A DNA stretch of 10,753 nucleotides from Rhodocyclales bacterium (GTDB lineage Bacteria > Pseudomonadota > Gammaproteobacteria > Burkholderiales > Rhodocyclaceae): contig JAJTBM010000065.1 in assembly GCA_021286885.1 (NCBI GenBank), positions 1 to 10,753 of the forward strand, in the 5' to 3' direction. Under the pieces are notes generated by a model that ran no database searches, was not told the origin of the DNA, and saw nothing but the letters and a program-made list of their open reading frames with translations. This document shows, piece after piece, positions 6,339-10,753 of the stretch (positions within the stretch are counted from its first letter, which is position 1; each line of letters begins with the position of its first letter). Both the position numbers and the translations under genes were made by a program.

Positions 6339-6995
6339 ATGACCCATGCAACCCTCACCATCAGCAGCAAAAACTACTCTGCCTGGTCCTTGCGTGGCTG
6401 GCTGATGGCCCGCTTTGCTGGCTTGCCGTTCGAAGAAGAATTCCGCCCCCAGGATCACCCCGAAGCCCGTGCCGAACTGCTGCTCATGGCACCGTCGGTA
6501 CGCGTACCCCGGCTGCGCCACGGCGCGGTGGACATCTGGGATACCTTGGCATTGGGTGAATATCTGGCCGAGTGCTACCCGGAAAAGCAGCTCCTGCCTC
6601 AGGATGTGGCGGCCCGGGCCCACTGCCGCTCCATCTGCGGCGAAATGCACTCGGGGTTTTCATCGCTGCGCTCGGCGCTGCCCATGAACCTGAAAGCCTA
6701 TTTTCCGAACTTTGCTGTCTGGTCCCGGGCGTTTTCGGACATTGAACGTGTTACCGAGATCTGGCGGGATTGCCTCCAGCGCTACGGTGGGCCTTACCTG
6801 TTTGGTACGGCTCGGGGCGTTGCAGATGCAATGTATGCCCCTGTGGTAACACGATTCCTGACGTACGACGTCCCCCTTGACGATGTTTGCATCAACTACT
6901 GCGCCACCATCATGTCCATGCCTGAAATGCAAGAATGGCTACGGGCGGCCCAAGAGGAAGAGGACGATATTGATGAGTTGGAAGTCGAACTCTGA
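6339..6995 (+). CDS. Glutathione S-transferase family protein
   Basis: The 218-aa protein is a two-domain cytosolic GST that would conjugate or exchange glutathione on small molecules. The N-terminal thioredoxin-like domain shows SSKNYSAWSLRGWL (9-22), with candidate catalytic serines at its start, then VRVPRL (54-59), where the cis-Pro that binds glutathione is expected, and IWDTLALGEYLAE (66-78), the usual glutathione-contacting turn and helix. The helical C-terminal domain includes CGEMHSGFSSLRSALPMN (100-117) and GVADAMYAPVVTRFLTY (160-176), the N-capping box region. Length is normal. The ATG has GGAG (6326-6329) 9 nt upstream. The last 14 residues, QEEEDDIDELEVEL, are unusually acidic. 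It is divergent from phaZ with a 142-bp gap. The physiological substrate is unknown, and no dioxygenase or degradation cluster adjoins it. Confidence 0.92.
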   Translation: MTHATLTISSKNYSAWSLRGWLMARFAGLPFEEEFRPQDHPEARAELLLMAPSVRVPRLRHGAVDIWDTLALGEYLAECYPEKQLLPQDVAARAHCRSICGEMHSGFSSLRSALPMNLKAYFPNFAVWSRAFSDIERVTEIWRDCLQRYGGPYLFGTARGVADAMYAPVVTRFLTYDVPLDDVCINYCATIMSMPEMQEWLRAAQEEEDDIDELEVEL

Positions 6996-7001
6996 TCTTT
7001 G

Positions 7002-7120
7002 AATGTCAATCCATTAAGCAATCATCATTTTCACGCAATACGGCCACAATAACACGCCGGCAATTCCGTACAATGTCAAACGGGTCGCGAAACAAAAAAT
7101 GACATTTATAATGGCATTAT
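7002..7120. repeat. Cluster of AATGnCA motifs and adjacent small palindromes
   Basis: Four related 9-mers occur: AATGTCAAT (7002), AATGTCAAA (7072), AATGACATT (7098) and AATGGCATT (7110). The last two are cores of odd-centred perfect palindromes, AAATG-A-CATTT (7097-7107) and ATAATG-G-CATTAT (7108-7120), whose centres are exactly 12 bp apart. The 7072 copy also forms an inverted repeat with TGACATT (7100-7106). A perfect TATAAT lies at 7107-7112 on the plus strand without a good -35. On the minus strand the first two copies read TTGACATT, a consensus -35, without a good -10 at the right distance. Confidence 0.4.
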
Positions 7121-7179
7121 TCAATTGACCAAAGCTGTATTTTTGCGGTGACTTCTCCCGCTTAGTGCATTTTCCAACA

Positions 7180-7233
7180 GATTTTTTATCAAAAATCAAA
7201 CATCTCGGAATGCACGCCCTGCCCTGGCGTGCA
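7180..7233 (-). terminator. Probable transcription end of the efflux operon
   Basis: Reading on the minus strand past the lipoprotein gene, TGCACGCC (7233-7226) pairs with GGCGTGCA (7218-7211), an 8-bp perfect GC-rich stem with a 7-nt loop. About 13 nt later comes a T-rich stretch that itself folds as GATTTTT/AAAAATC (7180-7186 and 7191-7197). The T run is not directly attached to the GC stem, so this is not a textbook intrinsic terminator. It is the best candidate for ending this operon. Confidence 0.4.
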
Positions 7234-7279
7234 GCGGGCACCACCGCAGTGCCTTGCTGCAGCCCCGGGCTGGGGTCGC

Positions 7280-8701
7280 TTACTCCACCTGAAACGGATT
7301 CCCCGCCAGATGGCGGGCCAGTTGCACCACCGCCAGCTGCCGCCGGGTGAGCAGATCGCTGGCCGTGCGCCGAGCGCTCAGATGGGCAGCCTGGGCCGTC
7401 AGTACGCTGAGTTGGGTACCCGTACCGGCCCGGTACTGGTTGAGGGTGATGCGCTCCGCCTCGGCGGCCGTCTGGAGTGCCGCATCCTGGGCTTCGGCTT
7501 CCCGGGCCAGCAACTGGGCGGCGGCCAGATTGTCTTCCACTTCCTGGAACGCGCTCAGCACGGTCTGGCGATAGGTGGCCACGGCCTGCTCCCAGGTAGC
7601 CACCGCGAGGCTCTGGGCCGACTGCTTGCTCCCCCCATCCAACAGGGCCGCCGCCAGGCTGGGGCCCAAAGACCAGTAACGGCTGCCAGCGGTGAGCAGA
7701 TCGCTCAGATCCGAGCGGCGGAAGCCCGTGCTCCCGGTCAGCCCCAGCACCGGGAAACGTGCCGCCTGGGCCGCGCCGATGGCCGCATTGGCAGCGGCCA
7801 CCCGGCGTTCGGCGGCGGCGATGTCCGGGCGCCGCTCCAGCACGGTGGACGGATAGAGCACCGGGGTGGCGGGCACCCGGTTCAGCACCGGCCCCCGGGC
7901 CGGGGGCAAGATGAAGCTGGCGGGCACCTCGCCCACCAGCACCGCCAGGGCATGGGTGTATTGGCGCAGGGCTAGGCGGGCCTCTTCGATCTGGGCCCGG
8001 GTGCTGTGGAGCTGGCTTTCGGCCTGGAGCACCTCGGCCCGGGTGGCCACGCCCACCGCGTGGCGGCGCTGGGTGAGGGTCAGGAAGGCACCATAGGCGA
8101 GGGCCGTTTCTTCCAGCAAGGCCACCTGACGTTCGCTGCCCCGGGCCTGAAAATACGCCTGGGCCACGCTACTGCGGGCCGAAAGCCGGGCGGCCGCCAG
8201 ATCTGCGCTGCTAGCGGCAAGGCGTGCATCCGCCGCCTCTACCGTACGGGCAATGCGCCCCCACACATCCAGCTCCCAGCTCAGGCTGGCGCCAAAGGTG
8301 AAGCTGCTGCTCACCGGCCCGCGCCCGCTGCTGGCGGTGGTGGCTGCCGTGGCCGAGCGGGTGGCTCCCAGGGTGCCGATCACGCTCGGGCTCAAGGATG
8401 CCTGGGCCGTCCCCAGGTTGGCCATGGCCTGCCGATACAGGGCCTCGTAAGCCTTCACGTTCTGGCTGCCCAGCACGACCTGGGCTTCCAGGGCGTCCAG
8501 CACCGGATCATCAAAAGCGGCCCACCAACGCCCATCCTCTGCCGGGGCGGCCGGGGTGGCGGTTTTCCAGGCCGGATCGGCCTCGCCCAGCTGGGTGCCC
8601 ACCGGCAGCGCCGGGCGTTGGTAATCGGGGCCCAGGGCGCAGGCCCCCAGGAGCAGGCTGAGCAGCGCGGGCAGGAGGCGGGGCTGGATGGATGACTTCA
8701 T
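7280..8701 (-). CDS. RND efflux outer-membrane lipoprotein, NodT/OprM-like
   Basis: The 473-aa protein is the outer-membrane channel of a tripartite efflux pump; such proteins form trimers with a beta-barrel in the outer membrane and a long periplasmic alpha-barrel. A lipoprotein signal ends in LLLGAC, with Cys21 as the lipidated residue, followed by LGPDYQRP (22-29), a hallmark of this group. WWAAFDDPVLDALEAQ (59-74) and the internally duplicated Ala/Gln-rich helical repeats of the OEP family follow; the second half contains RRPDIAAAERRVAAANAAIGAA. Length fits the family. Its ATG overlaps the TGA of the pump gene (ATGA, 8701-8698). The bases before the ATG are pyrimidine-rich with no Shine-Dalgarno sequence, so translation is probably coupled to that of the pump. 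It is the last gene of the operon. Confidence 0.94.
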   Translation of the reverse strand: MKSSIQPRLLPALLSLLLGACALGPDYQRPALPVGTQLGEADPAWKTATPAAPAEDGRWWAAFDDPVLDALEAQVVLGSQNVKAYEALYRQAMANLGTAQASLSPSVIGTLGATRSATAATTASSGRGPVSSSFTFGASLSWELDVWGRIARTVEAADARLAASSADLAAARLSARSSVAQAYFQARGSERQVALLEETALAYGAFLTLTQRRHAVGVATRAEVLQAESQLHSTRAQIEEARLALRQYTHALAVLVGEVPASFILPPARGPVLNRVPATPVLYPSTVLERRPDIAAAERRVAAANAAIGAAQAARFPVLGLTGSTGFRRSDLSDLLTAGSRYWSLGPSLAAALLDGGSKQSAQSLAVATWEQAVATYRQTVLSAFQEVEDNLAAAQLLAREAEAQDAALQTAAEAERITLNQYRAGTGTQLSVLTAQAAHLSARRTASDLLTRRQLAVVQLARHLAGNPFQVE

Positions 8702-10753
8702 GGGAGGCTGGGGGCGGGGACAGGCTTGGTAGGGGCCCGCCGGCGGCGCAGCCGGTCGAGCATCACAAAAACCACGGGAGTGGTGTAGAGGGTCAGGATC
8801 TGGCTGAGGGCCAGACCGCCCACAATCGCAATCCCCAGGGGCTGGCGCAGTTCGGCGCCATCGCCGCTGCCCAGGGCCAGGGGAATGGCGCCCAACAGGG
8901 CCGCCAGGGTGGTCATCAAGATGGGGCGAAAACGCAGCAGGCAGGCATGAAAAATGGCATCCCGGGGGGACGCGCCCTGGGCCTCCTGGCTGATGGCCAC
9001 ATCCACCATCATGATCGCGTTTTTCTTGACGATGCCGATCAGCAGAATCACCCCGATCATCGCAATCAGGCTGAACTCGGTGTCGCAGGCCATCAGCGCC
9101 AGCAGCGCCCCCACCCCTGCCGAGGGCAGGGTCGACAGGATGGTGAGCGGGTGCACCAGGCTTTCATACAACATGCCCAGCACGATGTAGATGGTCAAAA
9201 TGGCCAGCAGGATGAGCTGGGGCTGGGTGCTCATGGATTGCTGGAAGGCCCCCGCGCTGCCCCCAAAGGTGGTGCGCAGGGTGGCCGGCACCCCCATTTT
9301 GTCGAGGGTGGCCTTGATTGCCCGGGTCGCATCGCCGATCGAGCCCCCTTCGGGCAGGTTGAAGCTGATGGTGGAGGCCACAGTCCCCCCCTGGTGATTC
9401 ACCGATAGGGGGCTGCGGGTCTGCTCCACCCGGGCGAAGGTGGACAAGGGCAGAACCTGCCCTCCGGGCGTGACCAGGGTAAAACGCTGGAGGGAGGCCG
9501 GCGTTTCGAGATAGGCCGGGGTCGCCTCCAGCACCACCCGGTACTGGTTGAGGGGGTTGTAGATGGTGGATACCTGGCGCTGGCCGTAGGCGTCGTTGAG
9601 CGCAGCGGTAAACGCCTTCATCGTGATCCCGTAGCGGGCCAGGGCGTCCCGATCCACCGTGAGGGTGGTCTGGGTGCCCTTGTCCTGCTGGTCGGTGTTC
9701 ACGTCTTCCAGCTCCTTGAGCTGGGTGAGGGCGTTGCGGATGCGCGGCTCCCACTGGCGCAGTTCTTCCAGGGTATCGGCCTGGAGGGTGAATTGCAGGC
9801 TGGCATTGCTTTCCCGCCCGCCGATGCGGATATCCTGCACCGGGTTGAGGTAAAGACTCACCCCCGGCACCTTGGACAACCTGGGGCGCAGCCGCGCCAC
9901 CACCGCATCCGCCGACTCTTTACGCTCGCCCAAAGGCTTGAGGGTCAGGAACATGGAGCCATAGTTGGTCTGGGAGCCGCCGGTAAAACTCACCACCTGG
10001 GCCACTGCCGGATCATTGCGCACGATGCTGGTGAGCACATCCATCTTCTGCTTCATGGCCTGGAAGGACACCGCCTGATCGGCCTGGGCATAGCCCCGGA
10101 TGCGCCCCGTATCCTGTTGCGGAAAGAAGCCCTTGGCGATGGTGGAATACAGATGCACGTTGAGCCCGATGGTGGCTGCCAGCACCAGCAGCACCAGCCA
10201 CGGATGGGCCAGGGCCCAGCCCAGGCTGACCCGATAGCCAGCCTGCAGCCCTTCAAGCCGGCCCCCCACCCAGCGACTCACCCGGCCCGGGGGCGGCTCT
10301 GCGCTGCGGGCCTTCAAAAAGCGGGCACACATCATGGGGGTGGCGGTGAGCGATACGATCATCGAAATCAGGATGGCCGCCGCCAGCGTCACCGCAAACT
10401 CCCGGAACAAGCGCCCGACGATGCCCCCCATGGCCAGAATGGGGATGAAGGCGGCAATCAGCGAGATGCTCATGGACACCACCGTGAAGCCAATCTCCCG
10501 CGCCCCCTTAAGGGCTGCCGCCCGGGGCGACAGGCCCCCTTCGATGTGGCGGCTGATGTTTTCCACCACCACAATCGCATCGTCCACCACAAAGCCGGTG
10601 GCAATGGTAAGGGCCATGAGGGAGAGATTGTCCAGGCTGTAGCCCGCCAGATACATCACCGAAAACGTGCCGATCAAAGACACCGGCACCACTAGGCCAG
10701 GAATCAGGGTGGCGCGCCAGTTGCCCAAAAAGACGTACATCACCAACACCACC
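8698..10753 (-). CDS. RND multidrug efflux permease, MdtC/MuxC-like (5' end outside the window)
   Basis: This inner-membrane proton/drug antiporter lacks its start: the window holds about 685 residues of a family that is normally about 1,030-1,050 aa, so roughly the first third is missing. The visible part opens in the middle of the first membrane half with NWRATLIPGLVVPVSLIGTF, then LTIATGFVVDDAIVVVENI, whose two Asp residues (57-58 of the visible part) are the proton-relay pair. GFFPQQDTGRI (208-218) starts the second periplasmic domain. GIVKKNAIMMVDVA and GDGAELRQPLGIAIVGGL near the C-terminus are typical of MdtB/MdtC pumps. MdtC/MuxC is favoured because this pump directly precedes the outer-membrane gene, as in the Pseudomonas muxABC-opmB order; a second pump and an adaptor are then expected beyond the right edge. 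The C-terminal tail is basic and Pro-rich. No internal stop or frameshift is seen. Confidence 0.94.
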   Translation of the reverse strand, partial: VVLVMYVFLGNWRATLIPGLVVPVSLIGTFSVMYLAGYSLDNLSLMALTIATGFVVDDAIVVVENISRHIEGGLSPRAAALKGAREIGFTVVSMSISLIAAFIPILAMGGIVGRLFREFAVTLAAAILISMIVSLTATPMMCARFLKARSAEPPPGRVSRWVGGRLEGLQAGYRVSLGWALAHPWLVLLVLAATIGLNVHLYSTIAKGFFPQQDTGRIRGYAQADQAVSFQAMKQKMDVLTSIVRNDPAVAQVVSFTGGSQTNYGSMFLTLKPLGERKESADAVVARLRPRLSKVPGVSLYLNPVQDIRIGGRESNASLQFTLQADTLEELRQWEPRIRNALTQLKELEDVNTDQQDKGTQTTLTVDRDALARYGITMKAFTAALNDAYGQRQVSTIYNPLNQYRVVLEATPAYLETPASLQRFTLVTPGGQVLPLSTFARVEQTRSPLSVNHQGGTVASTISFNLPEGGSIGDATRAIKATLDKMGVPATLRTTFGGSAGAFQQSMSTQPQLILLAILTIYIVLGMLYESLVHPLTILSTLPSAGVGALLALMACDTEFSLIAMIGVILLIGIVKKNAIMMVDVAISQEAQGASPRDAIFHACLLRFRPILMTTLAALLGAIPLALGSGDGAELRQPLGIAIVGGLALSQILTLYTTPVVFVMLDRLRRRRAPTKPVPAPSLP

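Larger units (their letters stand above)
6996..7279. other. AT-rich intergenic region between convergent genes, no supported gene
   Basis: These 284 bp separate the ends of the GST and the efflux lipoprotein gene. The left three quarters are clearly AT-richer than the flanks. A minus-strand reading frame (GTG at 7244 to 7014, 76 codons) has one hydrophobic stretch near its C-terminus but no convincing ribosome site and no recognisable similarity, so I do not call it. The region holds a motif cluster and hairpins listed separately. No clear terminator follows the GST gene. Confidence 0.6.

Noticed and set aside
7014..7244. 76-codon minus-strand frame in the intergenic gap with a hydrophobic C-terminal part
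   Set aside because: GTG start with only a weak upstream AAGGC, a GC hairpin inside its 5' end, no similarity I recognise, and a position directly after a likely operon end. Kept only as a remote possibility.
7260..7272. Inverted repeat CAGCCC-C-GGGCTG as terminator
   Set aside because: The one-base centre cannot form a full hairpin loop and no T run follows on either strand.
9793..10695. Plus-strand open frame (300 codons) opposite the RND pump
   Set aside because: His- and Gln-rich translation with no motif, fully inside a well-conserved pump gene on the other strand.

Overview
The window is GC-rich, mostly coding DNA that looks like a chromosomal segment of a Gram-negative proteobacterium. 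A betaproteobacterium, perhaps of the Rhodocyclales, is my best guess. This rests on three things: an intracellular polyhydroxyalkanoate (PHA) depolymerase of the Ralstonia PhaZ type with a cysteine nucleophile, a lipoprotein-style Cys-poly-Gly linker on a Tat substrate, and an RND efflux operon with an outer-membrane lipoprotein. The taxonomic call is inference only.

Layout from left to right: (1) 41-2251 (+), a PhoX-family alkaline phosphatase with a twin-arginine signal and a lipobox-like LSAC. It is followed by a short degenerate 12-nt repeat that begins at its stop codon, two stem-loops and a strong intrinsic terminator (2384-2419). (2) 2559-3122 (+), a stand-alone SMI1/KNR4-family protein with its own probable sigma-70 promoter. 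(3) 3137-4045 (-), a LysR-type regulator, divergent from (4) 4160-4945 (+), a TSUP (TauE/SafE) membrane permease. The 114-bp gap between them carries nested dyads that suit a LysR operator. (5) 4895-6196 (-), an intracellular PHA depolymerase whose 3' end overlaps the permease tail to tail by 51 bp. (6) 6339-6995 (+), a glutathione S-transferase divergent from the depolymerase. (7) 6996-7279, a comparatively AT-rich convergent intergenic region with a cluster of AATGnCA motifs and small palindromes. (8) 7280-8701 and 8698-10753 (-), the distal end of an RND multidrug efflux operon. It holds an MdtC/MuxC-like inner-membrane pump, cut by the window edge, and its NodT/OprM-like outer-membrane lipoprotein, joined by an ATGA start/stop overlap.

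The genes form several independent small units rather than one pathway: phosphate scavenging at the cell surface, anion export under a LysR regulator, storage-polymer mobilisation, glutathione chemistry and drug efflux. I saw no rRNA, tRNA, CRISPR array, transposase, phage gene or toxin. No coding system here looks undescribed. The most interesting leftovers are non-coding: the three-hairpin 3' region of phoX, the LysR/TSUP control region, and the motif-rich convergent gap at 6996-7279.
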